Assembly (NCBI RefSeq): GCF_003086775.1 | Contig: NZ_CP026001.1 | Span: 1,762,407-1,826,406, forward strand | Reading direction: 5' to 3' | DNA length: 64,000 nucleotides | DNA from: Stenotrophomonas sp. ZAC14D1_NAIMI4_1 | Lineage (GTDB): Bacteria > Pseudomonadota > Gammaproteobacteria > Xanthomonadales > Xanthomonadaceae | Shown here: positions 38,404 through 49,642 of the stretch, piece by piece | Layout: each line of letters starts with the position of its first letter | Position numbering within the stretch: position 1 is the stretch's first letter | Notes under the pieces: generated by a model | Databases searched by the model: none | What the model saw: only the letters and a program-made list of their open reading frames with translations | Told to the model about the DNA's origin: nothing | Translations under genes and position numbers: made by a program

Positions 38404-39183
38404 ATGCGCATCCTGGTCAGTAACGATGATGGCGTCGACGCCGCAGGCATCCGGATGCTTGCCGCCGTGCTGCGCGAGGCCGGCCATGAAGTGACGGTGG
38501 TCGCCCCCGACCGTGATCGTTCCGGTGCCAGCAATTCGCTGACGCTGGACCTGCCGATCCGGCTCAAGCGCATCGACCATTACACCGTCTCGGTGGCAGG
38601 GACCCCGACCGACTGCGTGCACCTGGCGCTGACCGGCCTGCTCGAATTCGAACCCGACATTGTCGTTTCCGGCATCAACAACGCCGCCAACCTCGGCGAC
38701 GACGTCATCTATTCGGGCACCGTCTCGGCGGCGATGGAAGGTCGCTTCCTCGGCCTGCCGGCGGTGGCTGTTTCCCTGGTCACCCGCAACCACGACCCGA
38801 AGCACTTCGAGACCGCCGCGCGTGCCGCGGTGGAGATCGTCGCCCGCCTGAAGGCCGATCCGCTGCCGGCCGACACCATCCTCAACGTCAACGTGCCCGA
38901 CCTGCCGTGGAGCGAGGTCAAGGGTTTCGAAGTGACCCGGCTGGGCAACCGTCATCGCGCCGAAGGCTGCATCGCGCAGAAGGACCCGCGCGGCAACGAC
39001 GTGTACTGGATCGGCCCGGCCGGTCGTGAACAGGATTCCGGCCCCGGCACCGATTTCAATGCCGTGCGCACCGGCCACATCTCGATCACGCCCATCCAGG
39101 TCGACCTGACCCGCTACCAGGCACTTGAGAAGGTGGCCAGCTGGGTCGGCGGCCTCAGCGCCGCGCTGGACCAGCCGGCATGA
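38404..39183 (+). CDS. surE: 5'/3'-nucleotidase SurE
   Basis: 259 residues. The metal-binding start is [19 protein letters not shown] with the Asp-Asp pair, then [58 protein letters not shown]. It removes phosphate from nucleotides. It heads the surE-pcm-yqaA-nlpD run, each gene overlapping or abutting the next; the stop overlaps pcm (ATGA). Confidence 0.96.
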   Translation: MRILVSNDDGVDAAGIRMLAAVLREAGHEVTVVAPDRDRSGASNSLTLDLPIRLKRIDHYTVSVAGTPTDCVHLALTGLLEFEPDIVVSGINNAANLGDDVIYSGTVSAAMEGRFLGLPAVAVSLVTRNHDPKHFETAARAAVEIVARLKADPLPADTILNVNVPDLPWSEVKGFEVTRLGNRHRAEGCIAQKDPRGNDVYWIGPAGREQDSGPGTDFNAVRTGHISITPIQVDLTRYQALEKVASWVGGLSAALDQPA

Positions 39184-39857
39184 GCCCGCGCCTGCGCCTG
39201 CAGCCGGAAGCGGTTGGCATCGGCATGACCTCGCAGCGCGTGCGCGACCGCCTGGTCGATCGCCTGCGCGAAGCCGGCATCGTCGACGAGTCCACGCTGA
39301 ACGCGATCCGGGTGGTGCCGCGCCATCTGTTCATCGACGAGGCCCTGGCCTCGCGTGCCTACGAAGACACCGCGCTGCCGATCGGCCATGGGCAGACCAT
39401 CTCGCAGCCGTGGGTCGTGGCCCGCATGACCGAGGCAGTGCTGCAGGTCGCGCCGCAGACGGTGCTGGAAGTAGGCACCGGCTCGGGCTACCAGGCCGCC
39501 GTGCTCGGCGCCGTGGGCCTGGAGGTCTACACCGTCGAGCGCATCGGCGATCTGCTGCGGCAGGCCCGCAAGCGTTTCCGCGCACTGGGCATGAACATCC
39601 GTACCAAGCATGATGACGGCCGCGTCGGCTGGGCCGAGCACGGCCCCTACGATGCGGTGGTGGTCACCGCGGCCGCGCCGGCCCTGGTCGATGCCCTGGT
39701 CGAGCAGCTGGCTGTGGGTGGGCGCCTGGTGGCGCCGGTGGGTGGCCCGGGTGGCCAGTCACTGGTGCAGCTGGACCGCAGGGAAGACGGCAGCATTGAA
39801 CAACGCGTGCTGGCACCGGTCACGTTCGTGCCGCTGCTGTCTGGCATGCTCGATTGA
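39180..39857 (+). CDS. pcm: Protein-L-isoaspartate O-methyltransferase
   Basis: 225 residues. The family start [61 protein letters not shown] motif [15 protein letters not shown] and GRLVAPVG are seen. It repairs isoaspartyl residues in aged proteins using SAM. It overlaps surE by four bases. Confidence 0.96.
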   Translation: MSPRLRLQPEAVGIGMTSQRVRDRLVDRLREAGIVDESTLNAIRVVPRHLFIDEALASRAYEDTALPIGHGQTISQPWVVARMTEAVLQVAPQTVLEVGTGSGYQAAVLGAVGLEVYTVERIGDLLRQARKRFRALGMNIRTKHDDGRVGWAEHGPYDAVVVTAAAPALVDALVEQLAVGGRLVAPVGGPGGQSLVQLDRREDGSIEQRVLAPVTFVPLLSGMLD

Positions 39858-39876
39858 ATCCACGGAGCAGGGTTGC

Positions 39877-40491
39877 ATGAAGATTTTCGGGCCGCTGTAC
39901 GAGCGGGCGATGAAGTGGGCGGCGCACGAACGCGCGCCGACCTACCTGACGGTGTTGAGTTTCTTTGAAGCCATCATTTTCCCGGTCATGCCGGAAGTGA
40001 TGCTGGCGCCGATGTGCGTAGCCCAGCCCAAGCGCGGCTGGTGGTTCGCCACGCTCAGCCTGGCCGGCTCCATGGTCGGCGCGGTGGTCGGCTATGCACT
40101 GGGGCATTTCGCCTTCGAGGCGATCAAGCCGGTGTTCGAGGCGCTGGGCATGCTGCCGGCCATCGAGCAGGGCATCGCCACCGTGCAGGCCAAGATGGCC
40201 GAGTCGCCGTGGGCGGTGTTCACCTTCCTGGTGCTGGGGGGCTTCATGCCCATCCCGATGAAGGTCTTCACATGGGCTTCGGGTATCGTCGGCGTGCCCA
40301 TGCCACAGTACCTGCTGAGCATGTTGATCGGCCGCGGCAAGCGCGTGTACGTGCTGGCCGCGGTCATCCGCATCGGTGGTGCGCGTGCCGAAGCGGCGCT
40401 GCGCCGCTGGATTGAACCGCTGGGCTGGATCGCCACCGCGCTGGTGGTGGGGCTGGTTGCCTGGCTTGTATGGAGGTCGAAGTTCGCATGA
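39877..40491 (+). CDS. YqaA-family membrane protein (DedA/VTT-like)
   Basis: 204 residues with about four or five membrane segments. Landmarks are SFFEAIIFPVMPEVMLAPMCVAQPKRGWWFATLSLAGSMVGAVVGYALG and FLVLGGFMPIPMKVFTWASGIVGVPMPQYLL, the VTT/DedA pattern with the reentrant loop and Arg/Pro residues. Such proteins are linked to lipid flipping and envelope stability. It sits between pcm and nlpD as in several gammaproteobacteria. Its stop overlaps the nlpD start. Confidence 0.85.
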   Translation: MKIFGPLYERAMKWAAHERAPTYLTVLSFFEAIIFPVMPEVMLAPMCVAQPKRGWWFATLSLAGSMVGAVVGYALGHFAFEAIKPVFEALGMLPAIEQGIATVQAKMAESPWAVFTFLVLGGFMPIPMKVFTWASGIVGVPMPQYLLSMLIGRGKRVYVLAAVIRIGGARAEAALRRWIEPLGWIATALVVGLVAWLVWRSKFA

Positions 40492-41273
40492 GTGCAGATT
40501 GTCTGAGCAAGGGAGTGCGCATCGGCGCGCTGGCGTTGCTGGTATCCACCCTGGCCGCCTGTGGCACCGCCACCGTCGTCCGCCCCGGCGGCAGCAGCGG
40601 TGGCACCACTGTCAGCACGCCGAAGACTTCGGTCGCCAAGCCCGGGCAGACCGTGGTCGTGCGCAAGGGCGACACGATCTACGCGCTGGCCCGCATCCAT
40701 GACATCACGCCGGCCGACCTGATCGCCTGGAACCGGCTGGACAATCCCTCGCAGATCTACCCGGGGCAGGTCATCCGCCTGTATCCGGCCGGCGCCACCG
40801 GTGGCCGCGCGCCGACCACGGTGGTGACCCCGCCGCGCGGCACCGCAGGCACGACGACGCCGACGCCGGTCGCGACGGCCCCGGTCGGGCCGGTGAAGAG
40901 CAACATCGACTGGCGCTGGCCGGCCGACGGCGCGATCGTCGGTCGTTACGTGGCGGGTGATGCGACCAAGCAGGGCGTGGACATCGCCGGCTCCAGCGGC
41001 GCGGCCGTGCGCGCCACCGCCAATGGCGTGGTGGTGTATTCCGGTGCCGGCCTGGTCGGCTACGGCGAGCTGATCATCATCAAGCACAGTGACCAGTGGC
41101 TGTCGGCCTATGGCCACAACCGCAAGCGCCTGGTCAACGAAGGGCAGAGCGTCAAGGCGGGTGAACAGATCGCCGAGATGGGCCGCACCGGGGCCAATCG
41201 CGACATGCTGCACTTCGAGATCCGCTACAACGGCAAGCCGGTCGACCCGCAGCAGTATCTGCCGGCGCGCTAG
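40488..41273 (+). CDS. nlpD: NlpD-type lipoprotein with LysM and degenerate M23 domain
   Basis: 261 residues. A lipobox LAAC puts the acylated Cys at 25, so it is anchored to the outer or inner membrane. LysM (about 55-98, VVRKGDTIYALARIHDITPADLIAWN) binds peptidoglycan. The LytM/M23 domain (140-255) lacks zinc ligands: His of HxxxD is Lys162 and the first His of HxH is Met241. It is therefore probably not an enzyme but an activator of the cell-division amidases, as in E. coli NlpD. GGAGG lies 11 nt before the ATG. No rpoS follows. Confidence 0.9.
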   Translation: MSADCLSKGVRIGALALLVSTLAACGTATVVRPGGSSGGTTVSTPKTSVAKPGQTVVVRKGDTIYALARIHDITPADLIAWNRLDNPSQIYPGQVIRLYPAGATGGRAPTTVVTPPRGTAGTTTPTPVATAPVGPVKSNIDWRWPADGAIVGRYVAGDATKQGVDIAGSSGAAVRATANGVVVYSGAGLVGYGELIIIKHSDQWLSAYGHNRKRLVNEGQSVKAGEQIAEMGRTGANRDMLHFEIRYNGKPVDPQQYLPAR

Positions 41274-41288
41274 CGCAGGCAGATACGG

Positions 41289-41500
41289 GTAGCGCCGGGC
41301 CACGCCCGGCGGCTCTTCGCGACCAAACAAAAACGCCCGAGCATCGGCTCGGGCGCTACAGACAACCTGTAATCCAGGGTAGCGCCGGGCCACGCCCGGC
41401 GGCTTTTCGCGACCAAACAAAAACGCCCGAGCATCGGCTCGGGCGCTACAGACAACCTGCAATCCAGGGTAGCGCCGGGCCACGCCCGGCGGCTCCGGCC
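41289..41500 (+). repeat. 90-bp tandem repeat built from paired SMAGs
   Basis: Unit start points at 41289, 41379 and 41469 give an exact 90-bp period: two full copies plus the start of a third. Each full unit is a GTAGCGCCGGGC hairpin, a spacer and a GCCCGAGC hairpin ending GGGCGCTAC. The two full copies differ at two positions by eye, so duplication is recent. The repeat lies 3' of nlpD and its AAAAACGCCCGAGC-GGGCG parts could stop transcription. Confidence 0.9.
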
Positions 41501-41875
41501 TCAACCTTCCAGAATGAAGGCGGCGGCCACCTTGCGGCCTTCGCCGGCAAGGATGTTGAACGTGCGCGCGGCGGCCGGATTGTTCATCACTTCCAGGCCG
41601 ATGCCGCGCGACAGGCAGGCCGCCATCACGGCCGCCGGCGGAAATACCTGGCGGTCGCCGGTGCCCAGCACGATCAGCGCCGGGTTCAGCGCAAGAATCG
41701 CTTCGATATCGGCCGGCTGCAGGTCGGACGCCTGGCGCACCGGCCACTCCGCGACCAGCTGGTCGGGGGTCAGGAAGAAGCTTTGCCCCAGCACCAGGTC
41801 GTTGACCCTGGCCGAGCGGCCGTCGGCGGCGCGCAGGCTGTAGGCGTAATCGGGCGGTTCGTGGTTCAGCTGCAT
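41501..41875 (-). CDS. Mth938-like (DUF498) protein
   Basis: 124 residues. VNDLVLGQSFFLTPDQLVAEWP, then LNPALIVLGTGDRQVFPPA and GIGLEVMNNPAAARTFNILAGEGRKVAAAFIL match the MTH938/DUF498 family (also seen in NDUFAF3). The bacterial role is unknown. It is followed (downstream on its strand) by the tandem repeat region. Confidence 0.85.
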   Translation of the reverse strand: MQLNHEPPDYAYSLRAADGRSARVNDLVLGQSFFLTPDQLVAEWPVRQASDLQPADIEAILALNPALIVLGTGDRQVFPPAAVMAACLSRGIGLEVMNNPAAARTFNILAGEGRKVAAAFILEG

Positions 41876-41888
41876 GGGGGCAGGGCGA

Positions 41889-42194
41889 TCAGCCGCGCGG
41901 CAGCACGATCTGGCGCTGTTCCTTGCTCGGGCGGTACAGCACGGCGACGTGGCCGATGCGCTGCACCAGTGCCGCCTCGGTGGCTTCGACGATCTCGGCG
42001 ATCATCGCGTCACGGGCGTCACGGTCCTCGGCGGCAACCTTCACCTTGACCAGTTCGTGGCGTTCCAGGACTTCGTTCAGCTCGGCGATGAAGGCCGGGG
42101 TGATGCCTTTGCCGCCGGTCTGCAGCAGGGCCTTGAGGTCGTGGGCGTGGCCGCGCAGGAAACGGGTCTGGGAGGCGGTCAGTGCGATGGACAT
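41889..42194 (-). CDS. yhbY: YhbY-family ribosome assembly RNA-binding protein
   Basis: 101 residues forming a single CRM domain (LTASQTRFLRGHAHDLKALLQTGGKGITPAFIAELNEVLERHELVKVKV, with the GKxG-type GGKG loop and LYRP near the end). YhbY binds the pre-50S ribosome. It is divergent from rlmE, another 50S-related gene, as in other gammaproteobacteria. Confidence 0.93.
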   Translation of the reverse strand: MSIALTASQTRFLRGHAHDLKALLQTGGKGITPAFIAELNEVLERHELVKVKVAAEDRDARDAMIAEIVEATEAALVQRIGHVAVLYRPSKEQRQIVLPRG

Positions 42195-42259
42195 GCAGGA
42201 AAAGGGGGTTGAATGGGACGATCAGGGTATCATGACGACCCCATCAGCCCCTATTTCCA

Positions 42260-42892
42260 ATGGCCACCCGTAGCAAAAGCAGCCAGCGCTGGCTCAAGGA
42301 ACACTTCTCCGACCCCTTCGTGAAGAAGGCGCAGGCCGAAGGCATGCGCTCGCGCGCAGCCTACAAGCTCGAGGAGCTGCTCGAACGTGACCGGTTGCTG
42401 AAGCCGCACATGGTGGTGGTCGACCTTGGTGCGGCTCCGGGCGGCTGGTCTCAGCAGGTCCGGAGACAGATTGGCGATACCGGCCGCGTGCTGGCGCTGG
42501 ACATCCTGGACATGCCGCCGCTGGCCGGTGTGGAGTTCCTTCACGGTGACTTCAGGGAAGAAACCGTCCTATCGCAGTTTGAAGCCATGCTCGGGGATCA
42601 GCCGGTAGACCTTGTGCTGTCGGACATGGCCCCCAATAAGAGTGGTGTGGGCGCGGTCGACCAGCCGCGGATGATGCACCTGGCCGAGCTTGCGCTGGAC
42701 TTTGCCGACAACCACCTCAAGACCGGTGGGGCGTTCCTGATCAAGCTGTTCCAGGGCGAAGGCTTTGACGACTATGTGCGCGAGATGCGCCGCCGGTACG
42801 ACAAGGTCTCCATCCGCAAGCCGGAAGCCTCGCGCAAGCGCTCGCCCGAGGTGTATGCCTTGGGACAGGGAAAACGCGCCCACATGAAGTAA
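42260..42892 (+). CDS. rlmE: 23S rRNA (uridine(2552)-2'-O)-methyltransferase RlmE/FtsJ
   Basis: 210 residues. [36 protein letters not shown] holds the catalytic Lys and the SAM motif; [16 protein letters not shown], then [14 protein letters not shown] and [14 protein letters not shown] complete the K-D-K-E set. It methylates U2552 late in 50S assembly. The rlmE-ftsH pair is conserved and heat-shock linked in E. coli. Confidence 0.96.
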   Translation: MATRSKSSQRWLKEHFSDPFVKKAQAEGMRSRAAYKLEELLERDRLLKPHMVVVDLGAAPGGWSQQVRRQIGDTGRVLALDILDMPPLAGVEFLHGDFREETVLSQFEAMLGDQPVDLVLSDMAPNKSGVGAVDQPRMMHLAELALDFADNHLKTGGAFLIKLFQGEGFDDYVREMRRRYDKVSIRKPEASRKRSPEVYALGQGKRAHMK

Positions 42893-42951
42893 GCTCGCCG
42901 AGTACGCTCGACCCCAACGCAAGACCCGCACTAAGAGGAACGCCGGAGCCA

Positions 42952-44895
<1,944 letters not shown>

Positions 44896-44918
44896 CGGCC
44901 CGCCATTGCTGATTGCAG

Positions 44919-44950
44919 ACGAGGCCGGGGAAACCCGGCCTCGTTGTTTC
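44919..44950 (+). terminator. Terminator after ftsH
   Basis: ACGAGGCCGGG-GAAA-CCCGGCCTCGT followed by TGTTT. An 11-bp stem with a GAAA loop and short T-rich tail. Confidence 0.85.
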
Positions 44951-44996
44951 CGGGCCCGCCGCCCGACCGAATTCACCGCCTTACGCTGGAGCCCGC

Positions 44997-45185
44997 ATGT
45001 CCGTTCCCCCGCCGCAACCGATTTCCCATACCGTCGAAATGGTCATCGCCACCATCGTCGGCGTTGCCGTGGGCCTGACCGTGGACAACCTGCTGCTGGG
45101 CTGCGGCGTCGGCATCGCCGTCGGCATCCTGCTGAGCATCATCAAGACCCTGTACGTGGATCGGAAGCGCCGCCGGCCGCGTTGA
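44997..45185 (+). CDS. Small two-helix membrane protein
   Basis: 62 residues. Two hydrophobic segments (MVIATIVGVAVGLTVDNLLLG and GVGIAVGILLSIIKTLYV) rich in Gly, with a basic tail DRKRRRPR on the cytoplasmic side. A GGAG ribosome site is near. No family is recognised. It lies just after the ftsH terminator, so it needs its own promoter. Confidence 0.6.
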   Translation: MSVPPPQPISHTVEMVIATIVGVAVGLTVDNLLLGCGVGIAVGILLSIIKTLYVDRKRRRPR

Positions 45186-45238
45186 GTATTTTCCCGGCAG
45201 GGCTGCGCCCTGCCTCTGACAGATTCCTGCAACTGTTG

Positions 45239-45287
45239 GTGGGTGCCGACCGTTGGTCGGCACGGTAGATCCACGCCATGCGTGGAT
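45239..45287 (+). repeat. Two adjacent SMAG-like hairpins
   Basis: A GTGGGTGCCGACC hairpin (45239-45263) and a GTAG-ATCCACGC/GCGTGGAT hairpin (45265-45287), side by side in the same orientation. They lie between two small genes. Confidence 0.82.
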
Positions 45288-45372
45288 CAGGCCTTGCGCG
45301 GTACCTCTGCTGCGCGTCAGGATGCGCCACCACGGCCGCCATAGGGGGAGGCCGGGTTTACAGGGGATCACC

Positions 45373-45876
45373 ATGAAACTGCTGCTTCCGCTTGCCCTCG
45401 CAGGGCTGGCGACCGTTGTCCTGCCCGCTGCGGCCGCTGAGATACGCGTCGTGCAGCCGGTGCCTTTCGCTGATTCGGCGATCATTGCCGACGCCATCAG
45501 GAGCGAGTGCACCATCGGTGCCACATTGGCGCAGTCGCTCGCCAGCAATGCCGTCCGCCACGGCAACACCCTGGTGTCCGGGCCGGTGGGTGCCGACAGC
45601 GGCAATGGGCGCTCGTTGAGGCTGGAGCTGGTCGAAGCGCAGAGCGCAGGCAACGCCTTTGTCGGGCATTTCAAGTCTGCCGCGGTGCGTGGTGTCCTGT
45701 TCGAGGATGGCCACCAGGTCGCGACGGTCACCGCAAGGCGAATCTCCCGCGGGGGCGCCTTTGCTGGCTTCAAGGGCTCCTGCACGGTGCTCGACCGCAC
45801 CGTCAATGCGATCGGCGAAGATCTGGCGGCCTGGCTGGCTGCACCGACGGACAACGCGCGCCTGGGCGACTTCTGA
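45373..45876 (+). CDS. Exported protein of unknown function
   Basis: 167 residues. A signal peptide KLLLPLALAGLATVVLPAAAA with a likely AAA-A cleavage directs it to the periplasm. The mature part has two Cys (in RSECTIG and KGSCTVL) that could form a disulfide. No family is recognised. The ribosome site AGGGGAT precedes the ATG. It lies before folP, separated by a GTGCCGGC/GCCGGCAC hairpin, so it is probably its own unit. Confidence 0.65.
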   Translation: MKLLLPLALAGLATVVLPAAAAEIRVVQPVPFADSAIIADAIRSECTIGATLAQSLASNAVRHGNTLVSGPVGADSGNGRSLRLELVEAQSAGNAFVGHFKSAAVRGVLFEDGHQVATVTARRISRGGAFAGFKGSCTVLDRTVNAIGEDLAAWLAAPTDNARLGDF

Positions 45877-45991
45877 TCGGGGCGGAACTGCCGTATCCGG
45901 TTTCGGTGCCGGCGCCCAGCCGGCACCACCCCCGGATGCAGCGTGCGGCCCTGCGGACTTAAACTAACCACCGTTGCCCGCAGGATCACCC

Positions 45992-46888
45992 ATGTTCGAT
46001 ATCTCCCCCCAGCTCGACTGCGCCGGCCGCATCCTGCGCCTGGACCGTGCCCGGGTCATGGGCATCGTCAATGTCACCCCGGATTCGTTCTCCGATGGTG
46101 GCGCCCATGACAGCACCGACGCGGCCGTGGCCCATGGCCTGAAGCTGGTGGAGGAGGGCGCCGACCTGCTCGACATCGGTGGCGAGTCCACCCGCCCGGG
46201 CGCCGCGCCGGTGTCGGTGGAAGAAGAACTGCAGCGCGTGCTGCCGGTGATCGAACAGCTCGCTGCCCGCACCACCGTGCCGATCAGCATCGACACCTTC
46301 AAGCCGGAGGTGATGCGCGCGGCCGTGGCGGCCGGCGCCGGCATGATCAACGACATCTTCGGCCTGCGCCAGGACGGCGCGCTCGACGCGGCTGCCGACA
46401 CCGGCGTGCCGGTGGTGCTGATGCACATGCAGGGCGAACCCGGCCACATGCAGGCCGACCCGCATTACGACGACGTGGTGGCCGAGGTCCATGGCTTCCT
46501 CGTGCAGCGCCTGTTCGCCGCCGAAATGGCCGGCATTGCCAGGAAGAATCTGCTGATCGACCTGGGCTTTGGTTTCGGCAAGACCACGGCCCACAACATG
46601 ACCCTGCTGGCCCGGTCCGAGCGTTTCCTGGAACTGGGCGTGCCGATGCTGGCCGGCCTGTCGCGCAAGCGCAGCCTGGGCGAGCTGACCGGCCGTGCGG
46701 TGGCGACCGAGCGCGTGGCGTCGTCGGTGGCTGCACATCTGATCGCGGTCCAGCGCGGCGCCCGCATCGTGCGCGTGCACGACGTGGCCGCCACGGTGGA
46801 TGCATTGAAGATCTGGGAGGCCGTGGATGCGGTCCCGACGCCCCGCGCCGATGCCGCGCCGTCGATCCGCTGGCCGGACGACGAGTGA
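45992..46888 (+). CDS. folP: Dihydropteroate synthase
   Basis: 298 residues. Motifs are [78 protein letters not shown] and the late GLSRKR. It joins p-aminobenzoate to the pterin in folate synthesis and is the sulfonamide target. The ATG at 45992 is preferred over a TTG at 45974. It overlaps miaA by one base and heads folP-miaA-hfq-hflX. Confidence 0.96.
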   Translation: MFDISPQLDCAGRILRLDRARVMGIVNVTPDSFSDGGAHDSTDAAVAHGLKLVEEGADLLDIGGESTRPGAAPVSVEEELQRVLPVIEQLAARTTVPISIDTFKPEVMRAAVAAGAGMINDIFGLRQDGALDAAADTGVPVVLMHMQGEPGHMQADPHYDDVVAEVHGFLVQRLFAAEMAGIARKNLLIDLGFGFGKTTAHNMTLLARSERFLELGVPMLAGLSRKRSLGELTGRAVATERVASSVAAHLIAVQRGARIVRVHDVAATVDALKIWEAVDAVPTPRADAAPSIRWPDDE

Positions 46889-47841
46889 TGGCCGTCGACC
46901 AGCGTCCGCTGGCGATCGCGGTGATGGGCCCGACCGCCAGTGGCAAGACCGCCACGGCGATCGCCCTGGCCCGTCAGCTGGACGGTGAGATCGTCAGTGT
47001 CGATTCGGCGCTGGTCTACCGCGGCCTCGATATCGGTTCGGCCAAGCCCGATGCCGCCGAGCGGGCGCAGGCACCGCACCACCTGCTGGACCTGCGCGAC
47101 CCGTGGCAGACCTATTCGGCGGCCGAGTTCGCCGCTGACGCCGGCCGCGTGGTGGCCGACATTATCGCCCGCGGCAAGACCCCGATCCTGGCCGGTGGCA
47201 CCGGCCTGTATTTCCGCGCCCTGCTGCAGGGGCTGTCGCCCATGCCCGAGGCCGACCCGGCGATGCGCGAGGTGCTGAGCGCCGAGGCTACAGAGCGCGG
47301 CTGGGCCGCCCTGCATGCTGAACTGGCGCAGGTCGATCCGGCCGCTGCCGCGCGCATCCACGCCACCGATCCCCAGCGCATCCAGCGTGCGCTGGAGGTC
47401 TACCGCCTGACCGGCACGCCGATCAGTGAATGGCAGCGCCGCCCCGGCGTGGCGCCGCTGCCGGTGCGCACCCTGAAGCTGATCCTGGCCCCGCGCGACC
47501 GCGCCGTGCTGCACCAGCGCATCGAGGCCCGCTTCGATGCGATGCTGGGCGAGGGCTTCCTCGACGAGGTGCGTGCCCTGCGGGCCCTGCCGCAGATGGC
47601 GGCCGTGGCCGCGCCGCTGGACCTGCCGGCGGTGCGTGCGGTCGGCTATCGCCAGGCCTGGGAATTCCTGGACGGGCAGGGCGACGCCGCCCGCTTCCGC
47701 GACAAGGCGATCTTCGCCACCCGTCAGCTGGCCAAGCGCCAGCTGACCTGGCTGCGTGGCGAGCTTGATGCGCGCTGGTTCGATCCCCATATCGACCAGG
47801 AGCGCCTGGCAAGCGCAGTGTCGACCTTCGTCGCACGCTGA
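46888..47841 (+). CDS. miaA: tRNA dimethylallyltransferase
   Basis: 317 residues. The P-loop [11 protein letters not shown] (about 13-23), [35 protein letters not shown] and [13 protein letters not shown] are family blocks. It adds the isopentenyl group to A37 of tRNAs reading UNN codons. The folP stop shares a base with the ATG (TGATG), so translation is probably coupled; a GTG at 46885 is the alternative start. Confidence 0.96.
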   Translation: MAVDQRPLAIAVMGPTASGKTATAIALARQLDGEIVSVDSALVYRGLDIGSAKPDAAERAQAPHHLLDLRDPWQTYSAAEFAADAGRVVADIIARGKTPILAGGTGLYFRALLQGLSPMPEADPAMREVLSAEATERGWAALHAELAQVDPAAAARIHATDPQRIQRALEVYRLTGTPISEWQRRPGVAPLPVRTLKLILAPRDRAVLHQRIEARFDAMLGEGFLDEVRALRALPQMAAVAAPLDLPAVRAVGYRQAWEFLDGQGDAARFRDKAIFATRQLAKRQLTWLRGELDARWFDPHIDQERLASAVSTFVAR

Positions 47842-47937
47842 ACCGCCGCTGGCCGTGTAACATCATGGGCCGGCGGGCGGCTCGGGGGCCGTGGCAACCG
47901 CCGGCAACCCAATAAGAACAATAATCAGGAGTTAGCA

Positions 47938-48213
47938 ATGTCCAAGGGGCAATCGCTGCAGGATCCTTTCTTGAATGCACTGCGGCGCGAACGCGTGCCG
48001 GTTTCGGTGTACCTGGTCAACGGCATCAAGCTGCAGGGCACGATCGAATCGTTCGATCAGTTCGTGGTCCTGCTGCGCAACACCGTCAGCCAGATGGTCT
48101 ACAAGCACGCCATTTCCACCGTCGTGCCGGCGCGTAACGTGAAGGTCGGGCCGGGTGGTGGCTATGTGCAGTCGGGTGAAAACGGTCAGGCGGGTGATGA
48201 AGCAGACGAGTAA
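47938..48213 (+). CDS. hfq: RNA chaperone Hfq
   Basis: 91 residues. The Sm1 motif ([41 protein letters not shown]) and the Sm2 motif [10 protein letters not shown] are intact, with the RRER rim after Leu-Asn-Ala. It forms hexamers that pair small RNAs with mRNAs. The C-terminal tail is Gly/Gln/acidic and disordered. A good CAGGAG site precedes the ATG. The order miaA-hfq-hflX is conserved. Confidence 0.97.
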   Translation: MSKGQSLQDPFLNALRRERVPVSVYLVNGIKLQGTIESFDQFVVLLRNTVSQMVYKHAISTVVPARNVKVGPGGGYVQSGENGQAGDEADE

Positions 48214-48227
48214 TTCTGGAGCGGTGA

Positions 48228-49538
48228 ATGTTTGACCGCTCGAAAAAGGGCGAAAACGCCCTGTTGATCCAGCCCCACTTCGGCAAGCTGGAAGACGACG
48301 TGCTGGAAGAGTTCGGTGATCTGGCCCGCTCGGCAGGGGCCAGCATTGCCGCCACCATCACCGCGCGCCTTGACCGTCCCAACCCGTCGACCCTGATCGG
48401 CAGCGGCAAGCTGGACGAGATCAAGGCGGCGGCCGATGCAACCGGCGCCGACCTGATCCTGGTCAACCACTCGCTGAGTCCGGGCCAGGAACGCAACCTG
48501 GAACGTTTCCTGGAGCGCCGGGTGATCGACCGTACCGGCCTGATCCTGGACATCTTCGCCCAGCGTGCGCACAGCCACGAAGGCAAGCTGCAGGTGGAGC
48601 TGGCGCAGCTGCGCCACCTTGCCACGCGGCTGGTGCGCGGCTGGACCCACCTGGAGCGCCAGCGCGGCGGTTCCATCGGCCTGCGGGGCCCGGGTGAAAC
48701 CCAGCTGGAAACCGACCGCCGCCTGTTGCAGAAGCGGGTGGAGCAGCTGCAGAAGCGGCTGGAGAAGGTCGAGGTGCAGCGCACCCAGATGCGCCGCGCG
48801 CGCCTGCGCAGTGAACTGCCGCGCGTCGCCCTGGTCGGCTACACCAATGCCGGCAAGTCGACGCTGTTCAATGCCCTGACCGGCGCCGAGGCGTACGCGG
48901 CCGACCAGCTGTTTGCCACCCTGGACCCGACCGTGCGTCGCATCGCCGTACCCGGCGGCAGCGTCGTGCTGGCCGATACGGTGGGCTTCGTGCGCGACCT
49001 GCCGCATGACCTGGTCGCCGCGTTCCGCTCGACCCTGTCCGAGGCGCGCGAGGCCGACTTCCTGCTGCACCTGGTCGACGCCGCCGATCCGCACCGCGAG
49101 GAGCGCATCGCCCAGGTCGACGAAGTGCTGACTGCGGTCGGCGCCGGCGACCTGCCGCAGCTGCTGGTGTTCAACAAGATCGACCGCATCGAGGGCGGCG
49201 AGGTCCGCCACGACGGCCAGGACGGCATTCCCGATCCTTCGCGCCGCGAGCGGGTCTGGATTTCCGCCCGCGACGGGCAGGGCCTGGAGCTGCTGCAGAG
49301 CGTGCTGGGCAAGCGCCTGGGCCTGCAGCACGTCACCGGCGAGCTGCGCCTGCCGCCCAGCGCCGGCCGCCTGCGCGCGCGCCTGCACCAGCTGGAAGTG
49401 ATCCGCAGCGAGACGGCTGACGAAGACGGCTGGCTGCTGCAGGTGGACATCCCGATCGCCGAAGCTGAAAAGCTGGCTGCCAGCGCCGACGGCGGCCCGA
49501 TCCGCGCCCTGCTGCCGGAAAAACTGCCGGAGTGGTGA
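48228..49538 (+). CDS. hflX: GTPase HflX
   Basis: 436 residues. The HflX N-domain (residues about 1-190, with STLIGSGKLDEIKAAADATGADLILVNHSLSPGQERNLE) and Gly-rich GSIGLRGPGETQLETDRR precede a GTPase domain: G1 GYTNAGKST, G3 DTVGF, G4 NKID, then SARDGQG. HflX splits stalled or hibernating ribosomes and is heat-shock linked. It starts 14 bp after hfq and ends the operon. Confidence 0.96.
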   Translation: MFDRSKKGENALLIQPHFGKLEDDVLEEFGDLARSAGASIAATITARLDRPNPSTLIGSGKLDEIKAAADATGADLILVNHSLSPGQERNLERFLERRVIDRTGLILDIFAQRAHSHEGKLQVELAQLRHLATRLVRGWTHLERQRGGSIGLRGPGETQLETDRRLLQKRVEQLQKRLEKVEVQRTQMRRARLRSELPRVALVGYTNAGKSTLFNALTGAEAYAADQLFATLDPTVRRIAVPGGSVVLADTVGFVRDLPHDLVAAFRSTLSEAREADFLLHLVDAADPHREERIAQVDEVLTAVGAGDLPQLLVFNKIDRIEGGEVRHDGQDGIPDPSRRERVWISARDGQGLELLQSVLGKRLGLQHVTGELRLPPSAGRLRARLHQLEVIRSETADEDGWLLQVDIPIAEAEKLAASADGGPIRALLPEKLPEW

Positions 49539-49550
49539 ACCACGACGGGT

Positions 49551-49589
49551 GGGGTCAGAGCCCTTTGCTGCGCAAAGGGATCTGACCCC
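49551..49589. repeat. 39-nt hairpin repeat, copy 2
   Basis: GGGGTCAGAGCCC at the left, GGGATCTGACCCC at the right, with a CTTTGC/GCAAAG inner stem. The outer sequence matches the copy at 18053; the inner stem differs but still pairs. It lies 12 bp after the hflX stop. Confidence 0.85.
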
Positions 49590-49614
49590 GTGCCGACCAA
49601 CGGTCGGCACCTAC
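49590..49614 (-). repeat. SMAG-like hairpin, reverse orientation
   Basis: GTGCCGACC-AAC-GGTCGGCAC followed by CTAC. It touches the 39-nt hairpin on its left. Confidence 0.82.
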
Positions 49615-49642
49615 CAAAGCAGATCTCCGTTCCGACAGATCG

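Noticed and set aside
41270..41455. Repetitive short protein encoded by the 90-bp repeat
   Set aside because: The repeat length is divisible by three, so an open frame arises by chance; it has no start signal and is explained by the SMAG array.
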